Assembly: GCF_001723175.1 (NCBI RefSeq)
Contig: NC_064652.1
Span: 744,001-808,000, forward strand
DNA from: Penicillium oxalicum
Lineage: Eukaryota > Ascomycota > Eurotiomycetes > Eurotiales > Aspergillaceae
Length of the DNA: 64,000 nt
Reading direction: 5' to 3'
The notes beneath the pieces are model-generated. The model ran no database searches. It had not been told where the DNA came from and saw only the letters and a list, made by a program, of their open reading frames with translations. A program made the translations under genes and the position numbers. Positions within the stretch are counted from its first letter, which is position 1. Each line of letters starts with the position of its first letter. Positions 1 through 11,755 of this stretch are shown here, one piece after another.

Positions 1-334
1 TCCGCCTGACGTGGATGAATCATCCTGATCAACAATTGCCTCTTCCTTTACACCAAGGCTACTCGTTGATGATGATCATGATGTTCAAAATCGGTGAGCC
101 TTGTCGCAAAGGTGGCGAGGAGATACGACACTCCCGCCAACTGGACAGATCCACTCTGAGCCGGTTTCCAGCCTGATCAGCGTGATTAGATAAGAAGTGG
201 AGGTGCGGATGCTGTCACTCTTCCAGCGTCCAGTCACAAAGCAGAAGTGGGAAAAAAAACACAAAGGCGAGAAGTGCGAATGATCGACAGTCTCCTCCCT
301 CCCGCGCAGATAACGGCACATGGCCGAGGCAATG

Positions 335-343
335 TATATAAAA
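335..343 (+). promoter_or_regulatory. Probable TATA box of the MFS permease gene
   Basis: The sequence TATATAAAA lies about 95 bp upstream of the ATG at 438, a usual place for a fungal TATA element. The rest of 1-437 shows no gene that can be supported. Confidence 0.5.
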
Positions 344-437
344 AGTCTCCGCATCTCCATCCGTGTTCGAAGAATCTCCCTTTTCAGCCGTGACTCGCCC
401 GGGCCTCTGTCGTATCGCGACAGCACATTGACCCGTC

Positions 438-2037
438 ATGGCTCTTTTTTCACGATTCAAGGCCTATGTCAAGGGCCCGGAGACAGTCCCTGGCGAAGCT
501 AAACTGCTCCGGAAAATCGATGCATTTATCCTATCCTTCTGTTGTCTTTGCTACTTTGCCAACTATCTCGACCGCAGTAACCTCAACAATGCATACGTTT
601 CAGGAATGAAAGAAGAGCTTCATTTCAAGGGGAATCAGCTCAATGTAATTAATACGGTGTTCACTGTTGGGTAGGACCACTCCCCCCCCCCCCCCCCGGC
701 CAAGCAAAGTCCCGTCGTGGGCATCTGCGGCTATTCAAAATTTGTGAGAACCGCGAGGATCTGACAATCCGATAGATACATCATCGGGCAGATTCCCTCC
801 AATCTAGCTCTCACATACATGCGCCCTCATCTCTTCTTCCCGGCAATGATGCTCATCTGGGGTGGTCTGACCATGGTCACGGCCGCGGTGCATAATCCCC
901 AGGGCATCATGGCGATTCGGTTCTTTCTCGGGCTCGCCGAATCAAGCACCTTTGTCGGCACACATTATATTCTCGGCTCATGGTATACCGAAAAAGAGCT
1001 GGGCAAGCGGAGCGGCATCTTCACGGCGTCGGGGTTGGCGGGGACCATGTTCGGTGGATTCATTCAAACCGGTATTCAGAGATCTCTGAACGGGACTCAC
1101 GGACTTGCCGGATGGCGATGGCTTTTCATTGTAAGATCATTAGTGGATGTCCCATTTACAGCAATGACTTACATCCTAACAACGAACACAGATTGACGGA
1201 CTGATCACGATTCCGATCGCCATTTATGGGTTCTTACTCTTCCCCGATACCCCGACCACCACAAAGGCGCCCTATTTGACCTCGGAAGAACGGACCATGG
1301 CCATTGATCGCATTCCCAAGTCGGGCGTGGCCAAAGTCCCGCTCAATTTGACCTTCGTCAAACGTGTCTTCACCTCATGGCACTGGTACGGCTTTGTGGT
1401 ACTTTGGATCATCGCGGGAGAGACCGAATCCTTTTCCAGTAATGCTTTGTTGGCTCTTTATATGAAATCCTCTCCCAGTCATCACTATACAATCGCTCAA
1501 TTGAACAACTACCCCACCGGCGTGCCGGCCGTCGGGATCGTCTCCACGCTGTTCTGGGCAACCCTGACCGATTTCATGGGTGGCAAACGGTACCTCGTCG
1601 GTTACTTCATTGCGATCACTGGAATCGTGACATCGGTTCTCATCTTGACGTGCTTCGACAACACCGCGGTTGTGTTTGGCGCATACTACTGGGCGGGCGC
1701 GGTCTATGCCTGTCAAGCCACATTTTTCGCCTGGTGCAACGATGCGATGAGATATCAGGATGATCGGTTCCGGTCCGTGGTCATTGCCAGCATGAACATG
1801 GGAAGTAATGCCGTGAATGCCTGGTGGATCCTTCTTTTCTACTCGGCCAATTTTGCGCCTCGCTTCACCAAGGGTATGTGGGCGATGATTGGTTGCTCCA
1901 TTGCCTTGGCCTTGTGGACGACGGGAATCGTTTTGATGACAACGCGCGAGGAGAGAACCCGCGAGAGTCAAGCCCTGCTTCAAGAACCTGACCGAGATGA
2001 CACCAAACAAATCGAGGGTATCACTCGAGAGGTCTGA
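438..2037 (+). CDS. MFS permease, allantoate/pantothenate (Dal5/Fen2/Liz1) family
   Basis: Plasma-membrane transporter expected to import a small organic anion such as a vitamin or nicotinate-type compound by proton symport. The exons read 438-670, 776-1130 and 1192-2037 and give 477 aa. The first junction is GG|A and the second joins complete codons (FI|IDGLIT). The N-terminal signature [12 protein letters not shown] at residues 45-56 is typical of the anion:cation symporter branch of MFS. It is followed by hydrophobic segments such as [11 protein letters not shown] and [11 protein letters not shown] that fit 12 membrane helices. Intron 1 (671-775) contains a run of 16 C just after the donor. 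The length is normal for the family (about 480-530 aa). The neighbour on the minus strand is an SDR and gives no hint of the substrate, which cannot be told from sequence alone. Confidence 0.88.
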
Positions 2038-2189
2038 CCACTGAAATGAAATAAGTAATGGTAATGATAATGACGATGTGAAGATCTTTGATTTTGAACG
2101 AGGTGATTTTGTGACGCATTCATCAATAGGCCATTGTACACCACACTCACGTATGCAGCCTCGGAAGGCCCACGGAGCGGATTTTTGAC

Positions 2190-2960
2190 TTAATCTTCCC
2201 CTGGAACAGCAACGCTCGAGACTTCTTTGCAAATCCTCAATAGCTCCTCCTGCTTGTCCACCTTTCCAGCTCCCGGGTGAGTGGTCCTGGCACCTGCTGT
2301 AGTCAAAAATGATCCACTTGGTAGAGCCGCCAATCTCCCCATGCCTGTCGCCCAATCGGCCAGTGCTTTTCCCGGCTCCTCTAGTCCAGACGAAGCCATA
2401 CTCCCGCCCATCTTTGTCCGCACCCACCCGGGATGCATACTGACAACCTGAACGTCCCGACCCCATCGCCGCGAGAATGCGTTGGCGAGCATCACATCAT
2501 GGAGCTTACTATCACCGTATGAATGGGACTGCGTGACATTGCGCAAGCTCTCGTCTCCCCCGTAATGACTGTCCGAGCTCATGTACAGCAGCCGCGACGT
2601 CGGCTTCTTCATCAAACATGTCAAGATGTAGGGCGCCAGCGTATTCACGGCAAATACGGCCGAGATCTTATCAGCGGTGATTTCGCGACTCGCTGTGGCA
2701 CCGTATCCAATGCCTGCATTGTGGATGATCGCGTCGAATGTCCCCAAATCGTTGGCTTCCTGGGCCAATCTCTTTGTTTCGGAAATGGATCGCAGGTCCG
2801 CTACAAGAACGGCTTCTGCCTGTGGGACTGCCTCTTGCGTTGATGCAGCACGGGCGGCGTTTCGTGCATGGAGAACGACCGAATGGCCTCTCCCTACAAG
2901 AATCTTGGCTGTCGCAAGACCGATGCCGTCGCTGGATCCAGTGATGAAAATTCGAGCCAT
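2190..2960 (-). CDS. Short-chain dehydrogenase/reductase (classical SDR)
   Basis: NAD(P)-dependent oxidoreductase of 256 aa with no intron. The start is taken at the ATG at 2958-2960 (MARIFITG), which places the cofactor motif at the usual distance from the N-terminus; reading frame further upstream lacks SDR character. Visible motifs are the dinucleotide-binding TGSSDGIG (residues 7-14), NAG (81-83), the serine region MSSD (127-130) and the catalytic pair Tyr148/Lys152 in YGDSK. The position HARN after beta-2 favours NADP(H), but this is only an inference. It is tail-to-tail with the MFS gene (stop codons about 150 bp apart). The substrate is unknown. Confidence 0.85.
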   Translation of the reverse strand: MARIFITGSSDGIGLATAKILVGRGHSVVLHARNAARAASTQEAVPQAEAVLVADLRSISETKRLAQEANDLGTFDAIIHNAGIGYGATASREITADKISAVFAVNTLAPYILTCLMKKPTSRLLYMSSDSHYGGDESLRNVTQSHSYGDSKLHDVMLANAFSRRWGRDVQVVSMHPGWVRTKMGGSMASSGLEEPGKALADWATGMGRLAALPSGSFLTTAGARTTHPGAGKVDKQEELLRICKEVSSVAVPGED

Positions 2961-4300
2961 GGGCTGGATCTGGAGAGGAATACAAAGAGGGTCAATCAGA
3001 TGAGTATGGATATCAAAGAGACACCAGTGGGTGGATGTTGATTGATGCAAAAGTATCGCACACGCATCTTCAACGGTGCCTGATCACCCAACCGTCCGCG
3101 GGGAACTCGGAGACAGTGACGTCATGTCCTTCTTCTTTGTATGGCATGAATGACATGAATCGAATCCTAGAATGACCTAGACGATAGCATACGCGTCTTT
3201 ATTGACACTGAGATGCTGCTATCTGATCATAGCGGCGACTAGGAAGCCTCCGTTCGCCGCGGAAAAGCCATAAAAAAACGTGATTCAAGGCGTGGCAACG
3301 CTTGACTTTCGGACATGATATAGTCTGGGCCAGGGGAAGATCAACTGTACAAGGACATTTGACGGGCTGGTCACAAGTGGTCTACGAGAATGAGATGAGC
3401 CCCGATAGTGGACCGATGGACATTGACAACCTGCCGTCGTTGGCACAAGTCATGAAACAAGCTTCGCCTGCCCATGACCATCTACGTACATAGAGACCAC
3501 AACTACACTGATTCGTGGGTTGAGCTAACCAAATCAGGAAGTCGAGTATGTCCGTTGTTCTGCGCTAGACCAAAAGGGACAGTAGCTCACGTGCGCCAGC
3601 GGAGACCTTTTCCCTGATCGCGTAATGAATTGAGAACCACGTCCGAAAGCATCAACGAGTTTGAATTAAGAGGTCCCACTACGAGTATATTCTCACGAGA
3701 ATCTGCCAGACTGACTGAGAGGACTTGTTTCATATGCATGATCGATTATCTACCCGGCCTCCTCATCTCTGCTCGACGCCCCTCGCTGAATCCTCGAGCG
3801 AAGGGCAATTCATGAGTGTTGAGCGGAGTTCTGCACCTCAGATGTGAAAAATGACTGGGTCCGGCACAGAGTGAGCCAAATCCTGCACACCACATGGCTG
3901 GGATGCTGGTAGCGAATGGGACCCGAGTCTCATCCAATGATACCATGGCGGGATCCATCAAGATAATCCAACGGCGAAACCACGAACCGATCTCGCCAGG
4001 GGATCGGGCTCCCTTCTCTATTTTTTTGGCCATCGGCTAACGGGTCTGGCGCGTCCGAGACCTGAAAGTGGGGGACTGGTGCCACAAGATAAGCAAAAGA
4101 CGGCACCGTTCTTGTCATCAGCCACTAAAATGGTGTGATGGGAGTCGTTGCCTGTCGGTTGCTGCAAGAAATTATGCCCTCGTCGAAGCCTTATTATTAG
4201 CGGTGCAAAGTTCCCTTTCCCGCTCCAGCGAGAGCGCTCTCGACTTTCCCCGGGGTTTCCCTTTCTTCGTCCCTTTGAGCGGGTTAGGCTGGTCGTCATA
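2961..4300. other. Divergent intergenic region between the SDR and the amino-acid permease
   Basis: About 1.3 kb with only short open frames that show no family resemblance or codon bias. It must hold the promoters of both flanking genes. The 100 bp before 4301 is pyrimidine-rich, as is common just upstream of fungal start codons. No RNA gene was recognised. Confidence 0.6.
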
Positions 4301-6321
4301 ATGTCCAGGTATTTTCAGACAGCGGACGATAAATTGGGGGGCAAGGAGATTGTGCGCGACGTGGAAGCGCCCGTGTTGGACACGGTGCCCACGTTCAAGG
4401 CTGCAAGTTCAGAAGATGGTCAGATTGTGACCGAGCAAGAGCGACAAAATTTGCGCCGGGGGCTGTCACAACGCCATGTGCAAATGATTGCGATCGCTGG
4501 TGCTATTGTATGTAATTCCTCTTGCGTCGAATTCTGAGCCTTCTCGATCGCAACATGATGTTCCCTCTGGTGATTGAAAAGGGTTGGTGGTTCGTTGGCT
4601 AATGTTCGGATACACATCTAGGGCACGGGATTGTTCCTCGGCCTCGGTGGTTCGATCGCAACTGGCGGTCCCCTCGGAGCGCTTCTCGGATATATGTTCG
4701 TTGGAGTGATTGTCTGCTCGATTCAATTTGCCTTGGGAGAGGTCACGGCGTTGCTCCCAGTGACGGGTTCGTTCGTTCGCCATGCAGAGGTGCTGGTTGA
4801 TCCTGCTCTTTCCTTTGCAATCGGCTGGAACATCGTGTATGGATGCTTTTTGAGCGTGCCAAGTGAAATCTCCGCCGCCGTCGTGTTGATCCAGTACTGG
4901 ACGGACATCAATGCCGCCGTGTGGGTGACCATTCTGATTGTGGTCTCTGTGGTCGTCGCCATTTCGTTTATTCGTGTGTATGGTGAGGTGGAGTTTGTCT
5001 TTGCTCTTCTCAAAATCCTGCTGGTCATCTTCGTCGTGATTCTGGGTCTTGTGATCAGCTTGGGCGGCGTCCCAGGTGAGTTTGGGTTTTGCTCTTTTTC
5101 CTCGTGGACTTCTTCGACGAGTCTTTAGCAGTTACGAATTGGTGCTGACTGTGTCGATCTCTCAGGACATCCTCGGTCAGGATTCCACTACTGGAAAACC
5201 CCCGGCCCATTTGTCGAATACATTGCGACCGGTAACTGGGGACAGTTCCTCGGATTCTGGGCCGTCATGACCAACGCCGTCTACTCCTTTGCGGGTGTCG
5301 AATCCATCGCCATGGCCGCTGCGGAAACGGTGAATCCGCGTCAAAACATCCCAAAGGCGTGTAAGCGTGTCTTCGCCCGTGTCACCATCTTTTACCTGGC
5401 CACCGTACTGGTCGTGGGCATGTTGGTTTCGAGCGACGATCCCGCCTTGGGTGAAAGTTCGGGCACCGCAGCGCAGAGTCCATTCGTGATTGCCGCTAGC
5501 AGCGCTGGTATTAAAGTGATCCCTTCCGTGGTCAACGCAATCTGTTTGACATCTGCATGGTCCGCATCGAACCAGAGCATTCTTGCAGGAACAAGAACGC
5601 TATATGGTCTCGCGATCAAGGGTCATGCCCCCAAAATTTTCCTTCGGACCAATGCGTGGGGAGTTCCCTACATGTGTGTGCTGCTACAGGTGGCTTTCTC
5701 CTTCCTGGCTTACATGTGCGTTTCAAATAGCGCATTGACTGTCTTCTGGTGGTTTGTCGATCTTACTGCCGCGGGTACACTAGTCTCATGGATTTGCATC
5801 TCCTTGAATCATATCCGCTTGTTACAGGCCTTGAAAAAGCAGAATATCTCACCTGATGCCCTGCCGTGGCACAACCGCATCACAAGTAAGTAGCTTGCTT
5901 ACCACCCGGAATTTGTGCCCTTGTCTATCCGTCTTCGGTCCGCTAACGTTTCTCTTCAGGGTACACCAGTTGGTTCGCCTTGATCTCGTGTACGATCATC
6001 CTTCTCACGGGTGGCTTTACCGTCTTTACAAAGGGCAACTGGGACACAGCTTCCTTCGTGTCTAGCTACTTGTGAGTAAACTCCATTCCACTAATCCCAG
6101 GTCAACCAGGTCTTTGGATCTTGATACTAACCTACGCTTGAAGGGACATTCCTCTCGTACTCTGCGCATACGGAGGCTACAAGCTGATCCGGCGAACCAA
6201 AATCGTTCCTCTCGACATGGTTCCCCTTGAACAAGCGCTTTATGAAGCCGAAAACGATCCAGAGAATGTGCCTCTCAAGAAGGACAGTCTCTTTTCCAAG
6301 TTCAACATTCTGTGGGGATAA
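4301..6321 (+). CDS. Amino-acid permease (APC superfamily, YAT family)
   Basis: Membrane transporter of 556 aa, expected in the plasma membrane and driven by proton symport. Five exons are inferred: 4301-4507, 4622-5075, 5166-5885, 5960-6071 and 6144-6321; all junctions keep frame. The conserved first helix reads QMIAIAGAIGTGLFLGLGG across the first splice site, the hallmark of fungal amino-acid permeases. GEVTALLPVTGSFVRHAE follows and corresponds to the family's GEM-type loop. Further on, AGVESIAMAAAETVNPRQN and TLVSWICISLNHIRL are also typical. The N-terminus is a hydrophilic cytoplasmic tail of about 55 aa, with RGLSQRHVQ immediately before helix 1. The C-terminus ends with PLKKDSLFSKFNILWG. 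Which amino acids it carries cannot be told; it is not clearly Gap1 or Dip5. Confidence 0.88.
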
Positions 6322-6736
6322 AAATCCCCCGCCTGGCACAGGCATGCCATGGCCACGGGAAACATTTTATAGCATGTTTCAACACATATCAAATGCATAA
6401 TGACTAATTTCTGTTGGCTGTCTCCCTCATTTTTGAGATGATTGATTTGATGATTTCACGCCTGGTGATATTGAGTAGGTCCACAAGTGACTGTTGAATG
6501 ATTCTACTTGTGTAACTTGATATATAAGCCTCCATCGACGTACAAGAGTCAATTTTGCAAGAGAATAGCTGCGCCACAGTGTCCAACATATGAAGGTGTA
6601 GATTCTTGAATATCGGCCTCTCAACGAGCAATAAAGATGAGCGCTTGTCAATGCCTTTTCATATTTACCTCATGCCTCTTGTCTATTCCTAGCGATCCTT
6701 CAAGCATTGCATCATTACATCATGGAAGCAACCGTT
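6322..6736. other. Convergent 3' ends, no gene seen
   Basis: 415 bp between the stop codons of the amino-acid permease and the beta-galactosidase. It is AT-rich and probably contains both 3' untranslated regions. No open frame here resembles a gene. Confidence 0.6.
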
Positions 6737-9700
6737 CTAGTACGCCCCCTTTCGAGACTTGTACTTTGGCTGGTCAACAGACTTGACCTTGTCCAAGGAT
6801 GTAAGCACGGGAGTGGTGTTGATCAGCTCAAAGCTATTCAACTTGGCACCGCTTTCCTGTTGAGCCCACAAACTCAACGCAATCCAGTTGGTACCATGGT
6901 AGTTCAGAATACCCTCGGGAACAGGGAAGCTCGTCTGGGGTCCGACGTTGTTGACGTATTTTCCGTACTGGTACCCGTTGACGAACAGCTGCACACGGTA
7001 AGCGTCCGGAGGGGCAGTGCTGTTGCCAAAGTTAAAGTACAGCGGGATGTCGTAGCCTGATGGAAGATCAAGGTCAAAGCTGGCACTGTAGAAGCGAATG
7101 CCGGGCTTGGTGAGACCGGTGAATGGACTGCTGGAATCCCAATTCTTGGTGGATGGCTTGGGCTGGTGGAAACCTTGACGTTCGGCGTAAAGACCTCCCT
7201 CATTGAGAGGTCCGCGGACTGTGTCGCGGTAGTCCTCACCTCCAAGGTTGCCGGTCAGCTTCCAAGAGATGGCGCTGGCGTCGTGTCCAGCCAGGTTGTA
7301 GCGGATGATACCACGAGGGTTCTTCATGCCCTCTTGACCGATGACCCAGTTCTCGTCCAGACCCATGTTGTCAATGACCACCGTGATCACGTACTTTTTG
7401 CCTGTGGCCAGGGAGGGGAGCGTATACGTAGCGTTGTAATTGTCGTTAGAACCACTTCCCTCCCAGGAGCCAACGTATGTCTCATTGACCCAGACAGAGT
7501 GGCCATAAGCGGAACCACCCTGAGTCTGAATGAAGAATGTGGATTCTTTGCCATTGGCAACGAAGTGACCGCGGTAGAGGAGAGTACCTGTGTGGTATCC
7601 ATAGTCGGACGAGAAGAGAGTAGTTGGGGTCTGAAGCTCGTGGGCGGTGTTGAGGGTGTGAGGCTGGTCAGCAGACGTCCACGCAGAGTCATCGTACGAG
7701 TTCTTGACTTCAGGAAGAGTATCGATGGATTGCCACTTCAGATCCTTCAGGCTGGGAAGATGGATCTCAGGTGTGGAGTAGGACACACTGGCCGACCAAA
7801 TGCCATTGTCGTCGACGTTAGTCTTTGTCTTCTTGCCGTTGATGATAAGATTTTTGGCAGAGGATGGGGCGCCAATGATCTCAATGGGAGTGGTGGCGTT
7901 GAAGTCCGCCTGAATGTGCAAATCCTTTCCACTCAGGAATGCACTGCGAACCAGATAGCCGGCCTTCACAATGATTGAAGAATCGATTGTCTTCTTGCTG
8001 ACGTAGCCAGGTGCCTTGCCCTTGGTTGGCAGGTGAGGCACCCAGTAGTTGTAGGCAGAGTTACGGTCTTTCATCCGTGGTCAGCACATGAACAGTCACA
8101 CTAGTTTTAGAGGAGCAACTTACCGAGAAGGAAGACTTTCAGGTCTCCGATCTTAATAATTCGGCGCTTACTCGAAACATCCCAAGCGACGACAAGGGCA
8201 TCGCCAATCTTCTTTGAAGTGATGCCCGAGGAGGATCCCTCAATGACAGAGCTGGCAGAGGCACCGGTGACAGCAAACTCATGATGCTCGCCAGGTCCAC
8301 CATACAGAATGAGGACCTTTCCATTATCGAACTTCTTCCATGTGAACACCTCGGCAGTAGAGTAGAGAATGTTGCTACCAGCCACATCATAGTCGGTCAC
8401 ATGAATCTTTGAGTCCCGGCCACTCAATGTGAGTTCACCACCGAGTTGGGGAATAGTGAGCTCACCCGCGCTCGTTGGAAGAGTGAGTTGATACTTCACC
8501 GAGGCTTGGCTGTTGTAGTTAGAATGACGGATGACGAAGAACGAGCCGGCAGAACTGCTTTCTCCGAGCAGAGGAGTCACAGTCAGGTCCGCAGTCTTGG
8601 TGTATTTCGAAGTAGTCAAATTTCCAGGGTTGGCCACAACATAGCCAGGGGAAACCTTGGCGAAGTTGCCCAGTAGTTTAAGCTCGGAATACTTCTCTCT
8701 GGTGACGTTACGCGATTCAGATATGGCAGAGCCATAGTCGTACGATGTGTAACCACCAGGGTGACCCAGATTACCCCAATTCGTACCGCCGAAGATCTTG
8801 ACGTATGTCAGTCAGGGAGCCCTACTTTCGGGTGAGGAGAGGGCTGCCAACGTACCATGTACAAGTTGAAGAATGTGACGCCAAAGCTAAAGTCGTTCTT
8901 GTAGAACACTCTCTCGAACTCGTGATTCAGCAAATGTGCGCACTTTGCGAAGCCTACCCCACCCCAGGGGTCGAAAGCTCCACCTTGGAACTATTTTGCT
9001 CAACATGTTAGTATACTATATTTCGGTTCCTCTGGAGAAAGCTGGTTTGGACGACTGCAGGCATACCTCAACGATAGAGAAGGGCGTGGTAGGGCTTTGT
9101 TCTTCGTGCAAGGTGTGGTAATTGGTGGGCAGATTGCCATCCGGCCAAACAGAAGGATTGGCACAGTCGAATCCAAGAGGGTAGCCATCATGGCCATAGA
9201 TGTCGACTGCACCCTTACCGGTACCGGGTGCGTTGTGACCGCCAGCATAGGCATCATTGCTGATGAAGGGAACCACGATTCCTGCATCACGAGCATGATC
9301 TTCGATGTATTGCATGTAAGAGCCGTCGGGGAAATCTTCATAGCCACAGCAAGCTCCAGAGTACTCATTTTCGGGCTGGTACAGAATGATCGGTCCACCG
9401 TTGGTGATCTGCGCCTTTGCAATGGTCTTCGCGATGTGCGAGGCGTAGCTAAATCCTTTCTGTTAGGATCCAGTCGTGACATGGTATCGATTGCGAGAAG
9501 CGCGGGGTAAATTACATACTTGTCTGTCGATTTGAGGTAGTCTCCAATGCTTGTTCGCAGTGTGCCATTTACCCTTTGTAGCCATCCAGGGAAACCACCG
9601 CCGGAAACTTCGGCGTTGATGTAAGGACCGGGACGGGCTAGCAAGTAGATTCCAGCCTCTTTTGCCGCATCAAAAAAGGGCTGCAAGTCAAAGATGCCCT

Positions 9701-10185
9701 CAGCTGTGTAGTGGCCGGGCTTGCCTTCCAACAAGGCCCAGTCGACGTAGAAAGACACGCAGTTGAATCCCAATGCCTTGATTTTCTCAAAGACATCGAT
9801 GTACAATGAGGCAACGGGCAACCTATCGAACACCATTGTCAGGGACACTGTATATCCAAGTAGGTGGGTTCTCATTCGATAGCGTACCGGTAGGGGTGAA
9901 CTTCACCACTGAACATCATCAATCGCTCACCATTGATGAAAATTGAGTGCTTGTCCCAAGTCACCTGCCGGGCACATGACCGTCAGTCTGCTGGTCCTCC
10001 AAACCGCCTGTCCACCAGGGCTGCAATCTGAGACGAGTTGCTAAGCTCACATATTTTTGAAGCAACTCCCGCTTTGAAGCATCAGCATGCTCGCGAAGAG
10101 TGAAGCCGTCAAGCTTGTGGCTGATAGCAGCACCTGAGACCTGTGCCGCCAAGGCAGCCAGGGCCAACGAAGACAGGAGCTTCAT
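6737..10185 (-). CDS. lacA: Secreted beta-galactosidase, GH35
   Basis: Extracellular enzyme that removes terminal beta-D-galactose from lactose, galacto-oligosaccharides and galactan side chains. Seven exons on the minus strand: 10185-10051, 9964-9888, 9822-9520, 9448-9067, 8990-8856, 8796-8124 and 8067-6737, giving 1011 aa. A signal peptide ([19 protein letters not shown]) is followed by the TIM barrel with [17 protein letters not shown] and [18 protein letters not shown]. The acid/base is Glu200 in QPENEYSG and the nucleophile is Glu299 in [15 protein letters not shown]. Both positions and the total length agree with the numbering I know for a Penicillium GH35 enzyme. Glu299 is the last codon of exon 4. 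The third acceptor (9449) was chosen because it alone restores TDNYASHIAK. Jelly-roll domains follow toward the C-terminus. Confidence 0.93.
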
Positions 10186-11755
10186 GGCGAATAATTTCCA
10201 CGGCGCGCTGTCGTGAAGAAGCCGAATTGAGGAAGCAACCTTTTTCTTTTATTCCTTCGGCTTTTCGAAAGAAAAAAAAATATTTTGCACCGGAGGGATC
10301 GACAGGTCTACATATACTTCAGGTCCTGGTTGCAGGACGCATCGATCGACAAACCAGTCAAGCTCGCTGCGCTTATGACCCATGCCGCACATTCCGACGC
10401 ATTGTCATCGCGTGCATTCCCATTGCTCACCCACAGGCTTTCTCAATGGTCATCGAGCTTTTGGGCCCTCAGGCTCCAGACGCGAGTCTGTATCCCAACC
10501 CCGCCTCTTTCAAAAAGTGCGTCATTGCAGAGACTTGAAGAGGAGGCAAGCACGAAAAGTGGGGAACATTCGAGGGAGTCCAACCCCAAGAAGGCGAAAA
10601 GCCGACGTGAGAATGGTTTGAACCGGAGCGACACAGCGGCTGAACAGGGGGGCAGAAGACACTTGCACCCGGTCTGGAAGGAGGAAAGATGATCGTCAAT
10701 CTACAACATCGACCAGGACCGGTTTGCGGGGTGTGGAACCTCCGCAATTTTTCCGCTTATCGCAAGGTTCCGATTTCGCGAGTCATTTTCTGGAAGATGA
10801 CCAGCGCTCGAGTGGAACATGCGATGATGGTCTGTCGCTGCGTCTTGCCTACAGTGCGACGGGATGTTCTGCAAAGTAAAGACTCGGCAAGCCGTGCAGT
10901 GCGGTCCAAAATGAGTGACTTCCAATTGCATCGTACTCATATCACTGCTATCAATGCCTCAACGTCACAGCCGCAACTGTACAACGCAATTCAGGCCAAT
11001 ACTGTGAATGTCTGCAGATCAACGAGACATCTCTGGATATTCGATGACCCGAGAACATTACCTGACTCGGGGATACCGGGATGGTTTCGCCAGTCCGTGC
11101 CCTGTCGAGGCAATTCTCGTGCGTCAGTCCATCGAGCTCTCTAGGGAGTACGGAGGGGCTCGAGGTACATCCGCCAATTGATTTCAATCCATGGTCTCTG
11201 CGCATGTATTGAGGTCCTGCAGAGACTTGCAGGCTGTGGATTGGACTGCAAGTGAGACTTCCGAGTGCTACTGCGGGGAAAACGGAAGCCGTCTCCAAAT
11301 TTACCCGGTCCATCCAGCACTTTTTGCTTCGCAACTTGTGGAAACACACAGAGTGGATCTGACGGTGTCGATCGCATGACGCTCGCCTTCTCGTCCGATT
11401 CTTTCGGATATTATTCAGCAAGACAAGACGCAGGAAAAAAAATGCGGTCACCAGGTTGGTCAGCCGAGCCGAGCGTAGTCGTAGCTTCGTCTTCGGCAAT
11501 TGAGCGGTCCAGGAAACGACAGTGGTAAGCATGAAATCCATACCTACTCGATCTTCCACACACACACACAGAGCAATTAAATGGCATCCCGACGTACAAA
11601 AGCCCCCCTAATCACTTGCGTTCGTAATCGAAAACTGTAGAGGGCAGGGGGCAGGTGTAGAGATGCCGGGAACCCCCCGTTATTCATCTAGGGTCACAAA
11701 AGGAAAAGACGGCATGACATAGATGTTTTGCGGGTCATAATACAGAATAAACTAT
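10186..11755. other. Intergenic region upstream of lacA
   Basis: 1.57 kb between the lacA start and the NCL1 stop. It should hold the lacA promoter. A few six-base matches to the CreA carbon-repression consensus SYGGRG occur (for example CCGGAG near 10292), but matches this short are expected by chance. A small (CA)7 microsatellite sits at 11557-11570. No gene or RNA could be supported. Confidence 0.5.

Noticed and set aside
1375..2466. 363-codon antisense frame across the MFS gene end
   Set aside because: Overlaps two supported genes and has no domain content.
7166..7978. 270-codon frame antisense to lacA
   Set aside because: Overlaps the conserved GH35 exon and has no recognisable motif.
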